A DNA stretch of 64,000 nucleotides from Streptomyces albicerus (GTDB taxonomy: Bacteria; Actinomycetota; Actinomycetes; Streptomycetales; Streptomycetaceae): assembly GCF_008905045.1 (NCBI RefSeq), contig NZ_VWMY01000005.1:62001-126000 (forward strand). Direction: 5' to 3'. Position numbers and translations under genes: made by a program. This document shows, one piece after another, positions 1-8,461 of the stretch; the first letter of the stretch is position 1; each line of letters starts with the position of its first letter. The notes under the pieces were generated by a model. That model made no database searches. It was not told where the DNA came from and worked only from the letters and a program-made list of their open reading frames with translations.

Positions 1-692
1 GAGCCGTAGTAGTGCGCCACGTACTCCGAGGTGACGTCCTTCGCGTCCGGGCCGCAGCAGAAGTAGCGCGCGGTGAGAATCTGCGGCCGGCCGGGGCGAT
101 CGGCCCTGGCCCACTCCTCGCTGACGGCCTTCACCCCGTTCGCCAGGAGATCCCGGCCCAGCACCGGAGCCACCCAGCCCTCGCCGAAGCGGGCCGCCCG
201 GGCGAAGCCGGCCTGGGCGAGGCCGCCGATGAGCAGCCGGGGCCGGCCCGCGCCGGGCAGCGGGGTGGGCCCGGAGTCGCCCTTGACCTCGCCGTTCCAG
301 ACCCGGCGCAGCTCGGTGAGGGTGTCGTCGAAGATCTTGCCGTGCCCCTTCGCCGGCGCACCGCTGGCCGTGAAGTCGTCGGGCCAGCCGCCGATGCCGA
401 GGCCCGCGGTCAGCCGCCCGCCGGAGATCAGGTCGACCGTGGCCAGCTGCTTGGCGAACAGCACCGGATTGCCCCGCCAGCCGACGTTCAGCACGCTCGT
501 GAACAGCTGGACACGCTCGGTCACCGCGGCCGCGACACCCAGGGAGACCAGCGGATCGAGGATGTCGTAGACCAGGCGGTCGATCGACCCCAGGGAATGG
601 AAGCCGAGGCGCTCACTGTCCTGTGCCCACTGCCCCACCTCCCGGGGAGGACGTCCGGGAACGGCGATCGGCAGACCGATTCCGATCTTCAT
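1..692 (-). CDS. LLM-class F420-dependent oxidoreductase, partial
   Basis: This gene runs off the left edge, so only its N-terminal 230 residues are present. It begins MKIGIGLPIAVPG and has the luciferase-like TIM-barrel pattern: a substrate-side segment near residue 15-45, then VTERVQLFTSVLNVGWRGNP, then a DLISGGRLTAGLGIGGWPDD stretch that is typical of the family around the flavin site. Such enzymes use F420H2 (some FMNH2) to reduce or oxygenate small molecules in the cytoplasm. The ATG at 692 is preceded by a GGAGG ribosome site. The metzincin-like gene is divergent across a 457-base gap. The substrate is unknown. The family is confident; the choice of F420 rests on the actinobacterial context. 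Confidence 0.85.
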   Translation of the reverse strand, partial: MKIGIGLPIAVPGRPPREVGQWAQDSERLGFHSLGSIDRLVYDILDPLVSLGVAAAVTERVQLFTSVLNVGWRGNPVLFAKQLATVDLISGGRLTAGLGIGGWPDDFTASGAPAKGHGKIFDDTLTELRRVWNGEVKGDSGPTPLPGAGRPRLLIGGLAQAGFARAARFGEGWVAPVLGRDLLANGVKAVSEEWARADRPGRPQILTARYFCCGPDAKDVTSEYVAHYYG

Positions 693-1149
693 GCTGCCTC
701 CGTCTCGACCTGGGCGGCGAAGACCCGCCCGTTTCCGTTTGCGCGTCCTGGGGGCGCGCTGACATCACGTTCATCACGCTATTCAGGGAGCGGCGCCACG
801 GTCTTGAACGGATCGGACGCCTTCCCGGCGGTGCGCGGGAGGCGGAGCGGGCACGGGGCGAGCAGGCGGGTTGCGAGCAGACGGTTGCGAGCGCGCGCGT
901 GGCACCCGGGGCAGCCCTCCCGCGACGGCCGTGACGGAATTCGTCCGCGGTGAATCCCTGAATCCCCAGTGAATTGCCGAAACGAATTCCGTCGTATTTC
1001 TGCGGGACAACGGAAAGGATCGTTGACGCGGCGAGAGCGTGGTGCCAACGTGCTCGCACCAGTCCTCCCGGCCGGCCGGGACCCGGGGTGGCGTCGACCC
1101 GACGCCACCCGCTGAACGGCGCATTGAGGCGAACGGAGGACTTGTCGCC
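693..1149. other. 457-base divergent intergenic region with a 12-bp inverted repeat
   Basis: This gap separates the LLM gene (leftward) from the metzincin-like gene (rightward), so it should hold both promoters. No convincing coding sequence is seen. It contains a perfect 12-bp inverted repeat, GACGGAATTCGT at 933-944 and its complement at 982-993, separated by 37 bases. A short direct repeat GGTTGCGAGC lies around 870-892. A TTGACG hexamer at 1022-1027 could be a -35 element for the rightward gene, but no good -10 follows. Confidence 0.5.
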
Positions 1150-3366
1150 ATGTCAACAGCCAGTGGAGACCCGACAACGGGGACTGCCGACTTCTCGGCG
1201 GCGCCCTTGGCCGACGCATCCGCCCCCGACGAGTGGGAGCACGGCCAGGACGCGATCTCGGGTCAGAGCACCACCGAAGTGAGCGGTACCGAGCAACAGT
1301 CGACGGCCTGGGAAACGGCGGAGCACGCCGAGCCGGGCGCCGCCGTCCCCGCCTACCGCCCCACCCGCGGCCGCTACCGCGGCAGCAGCGGAGGCTACGA
1401 ACTGGATCTGCGCGTGGACGTCGACAGCGTGCCCGGCGGCCCGAAGGTCTTGAGGAAGGTCAGCGGAGACTTCTTCAGCACGGGTGGCGGCACGAAGGCG
1501 TACTTCGGCTCGTTCATCGTGGACGCGCCGACCGTCTCCTGGACCGCGACCAAGGTCGTCATCAGGGGAGTCGCCGAGTACACCTGGAAGACCGCCTACG
1601 AGCTCGTGCGGGTCACCATCCCGCGCAGCAGGGCGAACCAGCGTCCCGGAGCGGCGACCGTGGAGTTCCTCCGCCCGCCGGGCCAGCTGGGCGCCACCTA
1701 CGTCTGCCCGTTCGTCTCCCCGTATTTCCGCACCGTCGAGTGGGAGCAGGACTCCGTGACCGGGGCCGTGCCCTTCCTCTCGTACGACACCGGTTCGCTC
1801 CCGCAGCCCGCCAACAGCCCGGCCCGGATCCTCACCGTGCCCCGGGCCTACGCCGAGGCCGGCATCGAACTCCTCGTCTCCGGCACCGCGAACGTTATCG
1901 CGAACAGCCAGAACGGCTGGACCAACACCGAACTGCACGCCGCGATGGAGACCAACTTCAGCCTGTGGCGCAACGCCCCGCAGTGGAAACTGTGGCTGCT
2001 GGTGGCCAGCAGCTATGAAGGCATGGCAGGCGTGCGCGGCATCATGTTCGACGCCGCCGACGCCTTCCAGCGGCAGGGCTGCGCGGTCTTCTACGACATG
2101 GTCCAGGGCAACGACCCCGAGTCACAGCGCGCCATGCTGCGTACGTACGTCCATGAACTCGGCCACTCCTTCAACCTGTTGCACTCCTGGCAGAAGAACC
2201 TGGCCCAGCCCCCGGCTCCGCTCGGTGGCAACAACGGCTTCGCCGACCTGTCCTGGATGAACTACGCGCAGAACTACCAGCCGTTGAACGGGAACGGCGG
2301 GGCGGCCGCCTACTGGGGTGCCTTCCCCTTCCAGTTCACCGACAACGAGCAGATCCATCTGCGGCACGGTTTCTACCGGAACGTCATCATGGGCGCCAAC
2401 GCCTTCGCCACCGGCGCCGCCGACATCGAACCCGAACTCTTCGACGAGCCGCTCACCGACGAGTCCGGGCTCCGGCTGGATCTGCGCGCGGACAAGAACG
2501 GCTTCTCCTTCGGTGAACCCGTCGTCGTGGAGCTGAAGCTGGAGACGACCGACCTGCGCGGCCGCTCGACGCACAACCACCTCCACCCGGACGACGAACT
2601 CGTCAACATCGCCATCCGGCAGCCCTCCGGCCACACGGTCCTCTACCGGCCGCTGCTGCGCCGCTGCGTCGACCAGGACCAGACCGTCCGGCTGGACGCC
2701 GGCAGGCCCGCGATCTACAGCAGTGCCTACATCGGCTACGGCCGCGACGGGCACTACTTCCAGCAGCCGGGCACCTACCAGCTGCGCGCCGCCTATCTGG
2801 CCTCCGACGGTTCCCGGATCGTCTCGCCGGTGCTGCGGCTGGGCGTCAGGCACCCCGTCAGCCAGACCGACACCCAGCTCGCCGAGCTGATGATGGGGGA
2901 GGAGCAGGGGAAGATCCTCGCCCTGCGCGGCTCCGACTCGCCGTCTCTGCGATCCGGCAACGACGCGCTCCAGGAGATCATCGAACGGCACGGCACGCAC
3001 CCGTTCGCCGTGTACGCCCGGCTGGCCAAGGGGCTCAACTTCGAGCATGAGTTCAAGAGCCTGAGCCCGGACAAGACCGAGCTGACCGTACGGCCCCCGG
3101 ACCCCAAGTCCGGGATCGAACAGCTCGCCCAGGTCGTCAAGGTCTCCGAACAGGGCAAGGGCGTCGACAACCTGACGCTCAACCTGGCCACGCGCCGCCT
3201 CGCCCGCGCCTACGCACGCCAGGGCGACCTCGAAGAGGCCAACTCCACGCTCGACCGGCTGATGCGGCACTTCGACACACCCGCGTTCAAGCCGTACGTC
3301 GTGGACGCCGTACGCAACCAGGTCGACACCACGAAGGCGCGACTCACCGCCGAATTCGGCGGCTGA
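1150..3366 (+). CDS. Metzincin-like zinc metallopeptidase, 738 aa, no signal peptide
   Basis: The zinc site HELGHSFNLLH (residues 335-345) fits the extended HExxHxxxxxH metzincin signature, so the protein should be a zinc endopeptidase. The first ~70 residues are acidic, Ser/Thr/Ala-rich and look disordered; there is no hydrophobic signal peptide or transmembrane segment. A beta-rich domain follows (about 75-220). The peptidase region spans about 240-460. The C-terminal third looks like an immunoglobulin-like segment followed by an alpha-helical, TPR-like repeat region near 610-730. The start ATG at 1150 has GGAGGA nine bases upstream; longer in-frame starts at 1039 lack one. A strong hairpin terminator follows. 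The substrate and the export route, if any, are not evident. I do not recognise a named family beyond the metzincin motif. Confidence 0.75.
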   Translation: MSTASGDPTTGTADFSAAPLADASAPDEWEHGQDAISGQSTTEVSGTEQQSTAWETAEHAEPGAAVPAYRPTRGRYRGSSGGYELDLRVDVDSVPGGPKVLRKVSGDFFSTGGGTKAYFGSFIVDAPTVSWTATKVVIRGVAEYTWKTAYELVRVTIPRSRANQRPGAATVEFLRPPGQLGATYVCPFVSPYFRTVEWEQDSVTGAVPFLSYDTGSLPQPANSPARILTVPRAYAEAGIELLVSGTANVIANSQNGWTNTELHAAMETNFSLWRNAPQWKLWLLVASSYEGMAGVRGIMFDAADAFQRQGCAVFYDMVQGNDPESQRAMLRTYVHELGHSFNLLHSWQKNLAQPPAPLGGNNGFADLSWMNYAQNYQPLNGNGGAAAYWGAFPFQFTDNEQIHLRHGFYRNVIMGANAFATGAADIEPELFDEPLTDESGLRLDLRADKNGFSFGEPVVVELKLETTDLRGRSTHNHLHPDDELVNIAIRQPSGHTVLYRPLLRRCVDQDQTVRLDAGRPAIYSSAYIGYGRDGHYFQQPGTYQLRAAYLASDGSRIVSPVLRLGVRHPVSQTDTQLAELMMGEEQGKILALRGSDSPSLRSGNDALQEIIERHGTHPFAVYARLAKGLNFEHEFKSLSPDKTELTVRPPDPKSGIEQLAQVVKVSEQGKGVDNLTLNLATRRLARAYARQGDLEEANSTLDRLMRHFDTPAFKPYVVDAVRNQVDTTKARLTAEFGG

Positions 3367-3375
3367 CCGCGCGGA

Positions 3376-3418
3376 GGAGGGCACTCACGGGGGACCCCTC
3401 CGCCCGTGAGCGCCCTCC
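3376..3418 (+). terminator. Rho-independent-type hairpin after the metallopeptidase gene
   Basis: GGAGGGC-A-CTCACGGG (3376-3391) pairs with CCCGTGAG-C-GCCCTCC (3403-3418): a 16-bp stem with one mismatch and an 11-base loop, starting 10 bases after the stop. There is no U-tract, which is usual for streptomycete terminators. A GTGCCG hexamer repeat (about four units) follows at 3429-3451. Confidence 0.75.
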
Positions 3419-3546
3419 CTGTGACTGTGTGCCGGTGCCGGTGCCGGTGCCTGTTCCTGTGAGCCTGTGACTTGCCGGGCGGCTGTGGCAGCATCGTCAG
3501 GCCCCGGACAAGGGGAAACAGGAAGGCGCCTGGAGGGAGCCGCCGC

Positions 3547-4059
3547 ATGCTCGACCTCGTCCTGTACGGGCCGAGCGGTACCCAGCCCCTCGGGCGCCCG
3601 GCTCCCGTCCGGGTGGAGATCCGCAATACGAGCGGTCGCGAAATCTGGATCGCGGGCGTCCTCGACGGCTCCGAGAGCGGACTGCGCTTCCCGCGCTACC
3701 TGCCCGCCGTGACGCGTACCGAGGACGGCGTCGTCGTCGCGCGCCCCGCTCCGGCCGAGGACCCTCTCGTGGGCCCGCTCCGACGGGGCGACCTGCGCCG
3801 ACTGGCGCCGGGCGAGTCATTCGACCCGACCACCGGCCCCGGCTGCCTCCCGCTCATGACCTTCGCCCACTTCGTCCCCGAGCGCTCCGGCCGCTGCCGC
3901 TACACCCTCACGCTCAACACCGAAGCCGCCCGGCCAGAGGACTGGCTGGGCGGCTTCGGCCTGCCGAACGGCATCGAGCGGGAGGAGCTTCTGGCGCTCG
4001 TCGCGCGGGTGCCCCGTACGACGGTCACGGCCGCTCCACTGGACGTGGACTTCCGCTGA
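3547..4059 (+). CDS. Hypothetical protein, beta-rich, 170 aa
   Basis: A small soluble protein starting MLDLVLYGPSG, with a GGAGGGAG ribosome site before the ATG. The first half (VRVEIRNTSGREIWIAGVLDG) reads like one immunoglobulin-like beta domain. The second half contains a Cys-rich loop and an FVPERSGRCRYTLTLNT strand. No signal peptide or membrane segment is visible. It lies downstream of the metzincin-like gene in the same direction, but the strong hairpin between them argues for separate transcripts. It ends 7 bases before a convergent gene. The function is not recognised. A structural or inhibitor-like partner of the peptidase is possible but unproven. Confidence 0.7.
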   Translation: MLDLVLYGPSGTQPLGRPAPVRVEIRNTSGREIWIAGVLDGSESGLRFPRYLPAVTRTEDGVVVARPAPAEDPLVGPLRRGDLRRLAPGESFDPTTGPGCLPLMTFAHFVPERSGRCRYTLTLNTEAARPEDWLGGFGLPNGIEREELLALVARVPRTTVTAAPLDVDFR

Positions 4060-4066
4060 GGAACGG

Positions 4067-4663
4067 TCATACCAGGAAGAGCAGTTCTACGGCGACCAGT
4101 ACGTCCACGACTCCGCACCACTCGGCGAACGACCGGGCGACAACCTTGTCGAGCTTCAGATGGACGAAGTCCCAGACGCCGTGGAAGAACCAGCCGGCCG
4201 CCACGAGGTAGCGGCCCAGGTCCGGATCGACCGCGAGCCCCACCAGTGCGAGCGCACCGAAGACGACCGCCCCGGCCGCCTGGACCCCGAAGGTGGCCGG
4301 TCCGTGCGGTGTCCCGCGTACGGCTCCCCAGACCAGGAGAACCAGGGCGAGGGCGACGAAGACGGTGGACGGGGCGACCGCGTCCTGCATACGGAGGGCG
4401 ACCATGACCGCCAGCCCCGCCCCGAGCACGGGCCAGGTCGCCCGAGGCCTTCCTGTCTGATTGACGATCAGGTACAGCAGGGGCAGCAGGGGCAGGGCTT
4501 CCCCGAATCCGCCGACTGTGTCGGCCAGGTCCTCCGAGCCGCCTCCGATCATGCCGGGGACCGAGAGCGCGATCGCCAGCGCCGTCGGCCAGCGTTGCTT
4601 GAGCACCTCGCCAAGGGATCGCCCTTCCGGCGTCGTATGCGGTGTCGGTGTCGGGACAGTCAT
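4067..4663 (-). CDS. Integral membrane protein, 198 aa
   Basis: The protein has about six hydrophobic segments (for example ALAIALSVPGMIGG, LPLLPLLYLIV, TVFVALALVLLVWGAV, AAGAVVFGALALVGLAV, and a C-terminal VVDVLVAVELLFLV) after a short polar N-terminus. The ATG at 4663 has GGAGGAATG upstream. It lies 109 bases downstream of another small membrane protein on the same strand, so the two may be co-transcribed and both may be under the control of the adjacent DesK/DesR-type pair. No catalytic motif is seen and no function is recognised. A conserved HGVWDFVHLK segment near residue 165 is the most distinctive feature. Confidence 0.75.
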   Translation of the reverse strand: MTVPTPTPHTTPEGRSLGEVLKQRWPTALAIALSVPGMIGGGSEDLADTVGGFGEALPLLPLLYLIVNQTGRPRATWPVLGAGLAVMVALRMQDAVAPSTVFVALALVLLVWGAVRGTPHGPATFGVQAAGAVVFGALALVGLAVDPDLGRYLVAAGWFFHGVWDFVHLKLDKVVARSFAEWCGVVDVLVAVELLFLV

Positions 4664-4772
4664 GACATTCCTCCGGATCTCCGTCTCGTGAGGTCGTACG
4701 GGATGGTCGCGAGGTCGTACAGGGCGTACGGGGGTACGGGGCGTTCGGGGCGTACGGGAAAGGGGCGCGGAT

Positions 4773-5231
4773 TCAGCCCCCGTACTCGGCGCGTCGGCGG
4801 AGCATGACGAGGAGCATCAGCGGAAGCATCACCAGGTGTTCGAGGGTGATCATCGAGTCGGGGGCGATGACGTCCAGCCAGAGCAGCGGGAACAGCGCGA
4901 GCGCGGGCACGAACATCGCACCGCACATCTCGAGGGTGCTCGCCCAGCCGTGGCCGCGCCGGCGCATCCACACGGCCATGCCGACGGACATGTCGAACGC
5001 CATCTCCAGGGAGGCCAGTTCGGGATGCCGGGTCGCGGAGAGCTCCGTACCGGCGAGCGCCAGGATGCCCCGTGTCGCCGCGCCGAGGACCAGCATCCCG
5101 ACGACCATCGCGACCAGCATCTCCAGGTAGTGGCGGGCGAAGTGCCACCTGCTGCCGTGCCGCTCGCCCGGCGCCCGCCCGGAGCGGGCCGGTGCGACGT
5201 CCTGAGTCTGCTGAATGTGCCGTGTCTGCAT
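4773..5231 (-). CDS. Small integral membrane protein, 152 aa
   Basis: A polar N-terminus of about 40 residues is followed by three or four hydrophobic segments (MLVAMVVGMLVLGAAT, a Met-rich MAFDMSVGMAVWM helix, VPALALFPLLWLDVIA, and a C-terminal HLVMLPLMLLVML). The start at MQTRHIQ (5231) was chosen over a longer in-frame start because the sequence further upstream is promoter-like and Arg-rich. The gene is divergent from the sensor kinase gene, with a perfect 18-bp palindrome between them, so it is a plausible target of that two-component system. The function is unknown. An FliP-like or lipid-environment-related role cannot be judged from sequence alone. Confidence 0.75.
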   Translation of the reverse strand: MQTRHIQQTQDVAPARSGRAPGERHGSRWHFARHYLEMLVAMVVGMLVLGAATRGILALAGTELSATRHPELASLEMAFDMSVGMAVWMRRRGHGWASTLEMCGAMFVPALALFPLLWLDVIAPDSMITLEHLVMLPLMLLVMLRRRAEYGG

Positions 5232-5348
5232 GACGGGCTCTCTTTCGATACCGGGGTGGGGTATTTCCGATGCGTTCAGACTGCGCCGTGGCCGGGACCG
5301 CGAGTAGTGCCGAACCCGCATGCGGGCGCGTGGAGTTGTCACGTCCGC

Positions 5349-5366
5349 GCATGACATCTGTCATGC
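5349..5366. promoter_or_regulatory. Perfect palindrome, candidate binding site of the adjacent NarL/DesR-type regulator
   Basis: GCATGACA-TC-TGTCATGC is a perfect inverted repeat with 8-bp arms. It lies 56 bases upstream of the kinase start and 117 bases upstream of the divergent membrane-protein start. TGAC/GTCA half-sites with a short spacer are common for NarL/DesR-family response regulators. The link to the regulator at 6700 is inferred from position only. Confidence 0.55.
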
Positions 5367-5422
5367 CGGGACGGACCGCACGGCACACCGCCCGATCGGT
5401 CGGCTTCGGAGACAATGGCCGG

Positions 5423-6703
5423 ATGCGGGACGGGGTGAACGATCGCGGGACGGGGCTCACGGGCTTCCGGCGCTACACGTGGTGGGCCGTGCCGGGCACG
5501 GCCGCGTGCTTGCTGCTCCTCTTCGTCGGCGCATGGGTCCTCGACGAGGACGTCGAGATCTGGGCCCGCGGTCCGGCCGCCGCCGCTCTGGCGGTCGAGG
5601 TGGCGGCGAGCGTGGTGCTGCTCAGCAGGCGGCTGGCGCTGCTGCCGGTGGCCGACGCGCGCCCTGCCGGGCCGCCCGCGGGCTGGCTGACCGCCGCATG
5701 CGCGGCCGGGGTCGTGCTCGCGGTCTTCCCGTTGGCCGTGCGCGACTACGGGCTCTGGGCGGTCGCACCCGCCATGGTCGTGGCGATCGTCGCGACGTAC
5801 CTCCCACCGCGCCGCAGGCGACTGCTGATCGTCTGCGCCGTGGTTCTCGCCCTGGTGCCCGGCGGCGTCGTCAGCCTGGTCGAGGGTGACGGGGAACTGC
5901 TGTACGCCGCACTGTTCCCGGCCGGTCTTGTCGCGTTCACCGTCTGGGTGATGCTCGGCCCCTTGTGGGCCTGGGACACCGCGCGGCGGCTGAACGAGGC
6001 GCGGCGGCTCGAGGCGGAGGTGGCGGTCAAGGACGAGCGCCTGCGGTTCGCCGCCGACCTGCACGACATCCAGGGCCACCACCTCCAAGTCATCGCGCTG
6101 AAGAGCGAGTTGGCGGCCAGGCTCGTCGAGGTGGACCCGGCGCGCGCCGCCGCGGAGATGAAGGAGGTGCGGCGGCTGGCCGCCGACGCACTCAGCGACA
6201 CCCGTGCCGTGGTGCAGGGCTACCGCCGGACGACTCTGGACGACGAGATCGCCAACGCGACCCGGGTGCTGGCAGCGGCCGAGATCGACGCCAGGATGAC
6301 CGTCGAACCCGCGACGGCCACCACCGACCTCGCCGAGTCCGCCCGCCACCTACTGGGCCTTGTGATGCGGGAGGCCACCACCAACGTGCTCCGGCACAGC
6401 AGGGCACGGCACGCCGAGGTCGACTACCGCGTCGCCGGCGGCTTCGCCCGGCTGCGGGTGAGCAACGACGGCGCCGACGAGCACCCGGCCGCCACCAATG
6501 GCACCGGACTGAGCGCGCTCAGGGAGCGACTGCGGGTGGTCGGCGGCGAGTTGACCTGGGACCACGGCGGAGCTCGCTTCGTGGTCGAGGCCGCGCTGCC
6601 GGCGAACCCGGCCACCCTGGCCGGCCCCGTTCACCCGGCCGGCCCCGCCAACCCCCTCGACCCGGCCGGCCCGGCGAACTCTGGGAACGGAGCGGCGCGT
6701 TGA
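5423..6703 (+). CDS. DesK-type sensor histidine kinase
   Basis: A membrane sensor kinase of 426 residues. About five to six hydrophobic segments occupy residues 15-180, a short linker follows, then a HisKA_3 dimerisation domain whose phospho-accepting His is H214 in the DLHDIQGHHLQV box. A compact HATPase_c domain follows (N-box EATTNVLRHSRA, G-box NGTGLSALRERL). This is the usual DesK/NarX architecture, which senses through the membrane segments. The C-terminus ends in a Pro/Ala/Gly-rich tail. The ATG at 5423 has only a weak ribosome site; the alternative ATG at 5351 lies inside the palindrome and is less likely. The stop overlaps the TTG start of the response regulator, so the pair is translationally coupled. 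Confidence 0.9.
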   Translation: MRDGVNDRGTGLTGFRRYTWWAVPGTAACLLLLFVGAWVLDEDVEIWARGPAAAALAVEVAASVVLLSRRLALLPVADARPAGPPAGWLTAACAAGVVLAVFPLAVRDYGLWAVAPAMVVAIVATYLPPRRRRLLIVCAVVLALVPGGVVSLVEGDGELLYAALFPAGLVAFTVWVMLGPLWAWDTARRLNEARRLEAEVAVKDERLRFAADLHDIQGHHLQVIALKSELAARLVEVDPARAAAEMKEVRRLAADALSDTRAVVQGYRRTTLDDEIANATRVLAAAEIDARMTVEPATATTDLAESARHLLGLVMREATTNVLRHSRARHAEVDYRVAGGFARLRVSNDGADEHPAATNGTGLSALRERLRVVGGELTWDHGGARFVVEAALPANPATLAGPVHPAGPANPLDPAGPANSGNGAAR

Positions 6704-7302
6704 TCCGACTGCTGATCGCCGACGACGAGGACCTTCTCAGAAGCGCGCTGGCCGCCCTGCTCGGGCTGGAGCAGGACCTCACCGTGGTCGCGGAGGCGTC
6801 CACCTCGACCGACGCGGTACGGCTGGCCCGCGAACACCGCCCCGACATCGCCGTCCTCGACCTGGAGATGCCGCCCACCGACGGACTGCGCGCCGCCGAG
6901 GAGATCCGGGCCGAGCTCCCGACCCAGATCGTCCTGGTCACCCGGCACGCCCGGCCCGCGGTGCTGCGCCGCGCCCTCGCCGCCGGAGTCCGCGGCTTCG
7001 TCCCCAAGACCACCGCCGCGGCCAGACTGGCGGAGATCATCCGCGACATCGCCGCCGGCCGCCGCTATGTCGACCCCGACATCGCCGCCTCGGCGCTGAC
7101 CGAGGACGACTGCCCCCTCACCGACCGCGAACTGGAGGTCCTGCGCGCCGCCCGCACCGGAGCCTCGGTCGTCGAGATCGCCGCCGTGGTCCACCTCGCC
7201 CCGGGCACGGTCCGCAACTACCTCTCCGCCGCCATGTCCAAACTGGGAGCACCCACCAGGCACGCCGCCGCGCATCACGCCTGGCAGCAGGGCTGGATCT
7301 GA
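6700..7302 (+). CDS. NarL/DesR-family response regulator
   Basis: A 200-residue regulator with a receiver domain (acidic pocket ADDED near residue 8, phospho-acceptor D54 in AVLDLEMPP, switch Thr, and Lys in FVPKTT) and a LuxR-type HTH (PLTDRELEVLRAARTG to VRNYLSAAMSKLG). It should bind DNA as a dimer after phosphorylation by the adjacent kinase. The start is TTG at 6700, with GGAACGGAG upstream, and it overlaps the kinase stop by three bases. The palindrome at 5349 is a natural autoregulatory site. Likely targets are the divergent membrane genes at 4067-5231, by analogy with DesKR-type pairs that control membrane-related genes. Confidence 0.92.
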   Translation: MIRLLIADDEDLLRSALAALLGLEQDLTVVAEASTSTDAVRLAREHRPDIAVLDLEMPPTDGLRAAEEIRAELPTQIVLVTRHARPAVLRRALAAGVRGFVPKTTAAARLAEIIRDIAAGRRYVDPDIAASALTEDDCPLTDRELEVLRAARTGASVVEIAAVVHLAPGTVRNYLSAAMSKLGAPTRHAAAHHAWQQGWI

Positions 7303-7393
7303 CCCGGGGCCACAGTGATCGGTCCACCGGTCGTCGACGGCCATTCTCATCCCCGCCTGATTGCCCAGCCCTGTCGCCGCCGCGGTTAAACCG

Positions 7394-7424
7394 TTGGACA
7401 GGGCCTGACGAGTGGTCCTAACCT
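7394..7424 (+). promoter_or_regulatory. Weak candidate promoter upstream of the methyltransferase gene
   Basis: TTGGAC at 7394-7399 and TAACCT at 7419-7424 are separated by 19 bases. The match to the housekeeping streptomycete consensus is modest and the gene starts 129 bases downstream. Confidence 0.3.
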
Positions 7425-7552
7425 CGGCCGCTCCGAGTGTTGGTGTCTATCGAGTGGGGTGCAGGAGATGACGGTCCAGACGATCGCGGCCGCGTACGAC
7501 GGGTCGCGTACTCCAGCCATCATGACCTCCTCGGACCTAAGGAATCCCAGAA

Positions 7553-8299
7553 GTGGATCTGCCACGTAGCTTCACCATCCGCGAGAGCGGACACCGCATT
7601 CACAACCCGTTCACCAGCGAGAAGCTGGCCACCCTGGGCCGGGCCCTCGACCCGGCCCCCGGGACGCGGGTGCTCGACCTCGCCTGCGGCAGCGGCGAGA
7701 TGCTGTGCACCTGGGCACGCGACCACCAGGTGACCGGCACCGGCGTGGACATCAGCACCGAGTTCCTCGCCAAGGCGGGCGCCCGGGCGGCGGAACTCGG
7801 CGTCGCCGACCGGGTCGCCTTCCAGCACGGCGACGCGACCGGCCATGTAGCCGACGTGCCCGTCGGCATCGCCGCATGCCTCGGCGCCACCTGGATCGGC
7901 GGTGGAGCGGCCGGCACCGTCGAGCTCCTCCGTCGCAGCCTCGCACCGGGCGGGATCATGCTGATCGGCGAGCCCTACTGGCGCCGCGACCCTCCGGACC
8001 AGGCCACCATCGAGGGCTGCTACGCCACCAAGAAGGACGACTTCCGCCCGCTTCCCGAACTGATCGAACTCTTCGGTCGACTCGGCTGCGACGTGGTGGA
8101 GATGGTCCTCGCCGACCAGGACAGCTGGGATCGGTACGTGGCCCCGCAGTGGCTCAACACCCGACGCTGGCTGGATGCCCATCCCGACGACGAGATGGCG
8201 GAGGAGATGCGCGCGGATCTCACCGCCGGGCCCCTGCGTCACGTCCGGTATCAGCGTGAGTATCTGGGCTGGGGTGTCTTCGCACTGATGAACCGCTGA
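7553..8299 (+). CDS. Class I SAM-dependent methyltransferase
   Basis: A 248-residue cytoplasmic methyltransferase. The SAM-binding motif I is VLDLACGSGEML near residue 40, followed by the acidic loop GVDIS after strand 2 and an LRRSLAPGGIMLIGEPYW motif typical of small-molecule methyltransferases of the Methyltransf_25/11 type. The GTG start at 7553 has AAGGA seven bases upstream. The gene stands alone behind a 250-base gap. The acceptor substrate is unknown. Conserved aromatic residues near the C-terminus (LGWGVFALMNR) may shape the substrate pocket. Confidence 0.85.
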   Translation: MDLPRSFTIRESGHRIHNPFTSEKLATLGRALDPAPGTRVLDLACGSGEMLCTWARDHQVTGTGVDISTEFLAKAGARAAELGVADRVAFQHGDATGHVADVPVGIAACLGATWIGGGAAGTVELLRRSLAPGGIMLIGEPYWRRDPPDQATIEGCYATKKDDFRPLPELIELFGRLGCDVVEMVLADQDSWDRYVAPQWLNTRRWLDAHPDDEMAEEMRADLTAGPLRHVRYQREYLGWGVFALMNR

Positions 8300-8461
8300 G
8301 GCGCACCGGGTGGACCCCGCTGACGCACAACAGGGGCGGGGTTCACCCGGCACCTCGGCACACGGTCGATCCCGACGGCGCTCAACTCGGCGTCCCCGAA
8401 GGTGAACTTCCGGGCGGGGGCACCCGTATCTCTCCTCAGTACCGCCCGGAGGGAGAGCAGG

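Noticed and set aside
5349-5423. Kinase start at ATG 5351
   Set aside because: This ATG lies inside the perfect palindrome and the added residues are unlike kinase N-termini. A start at 5423 leaves the palindrome in the promoter.
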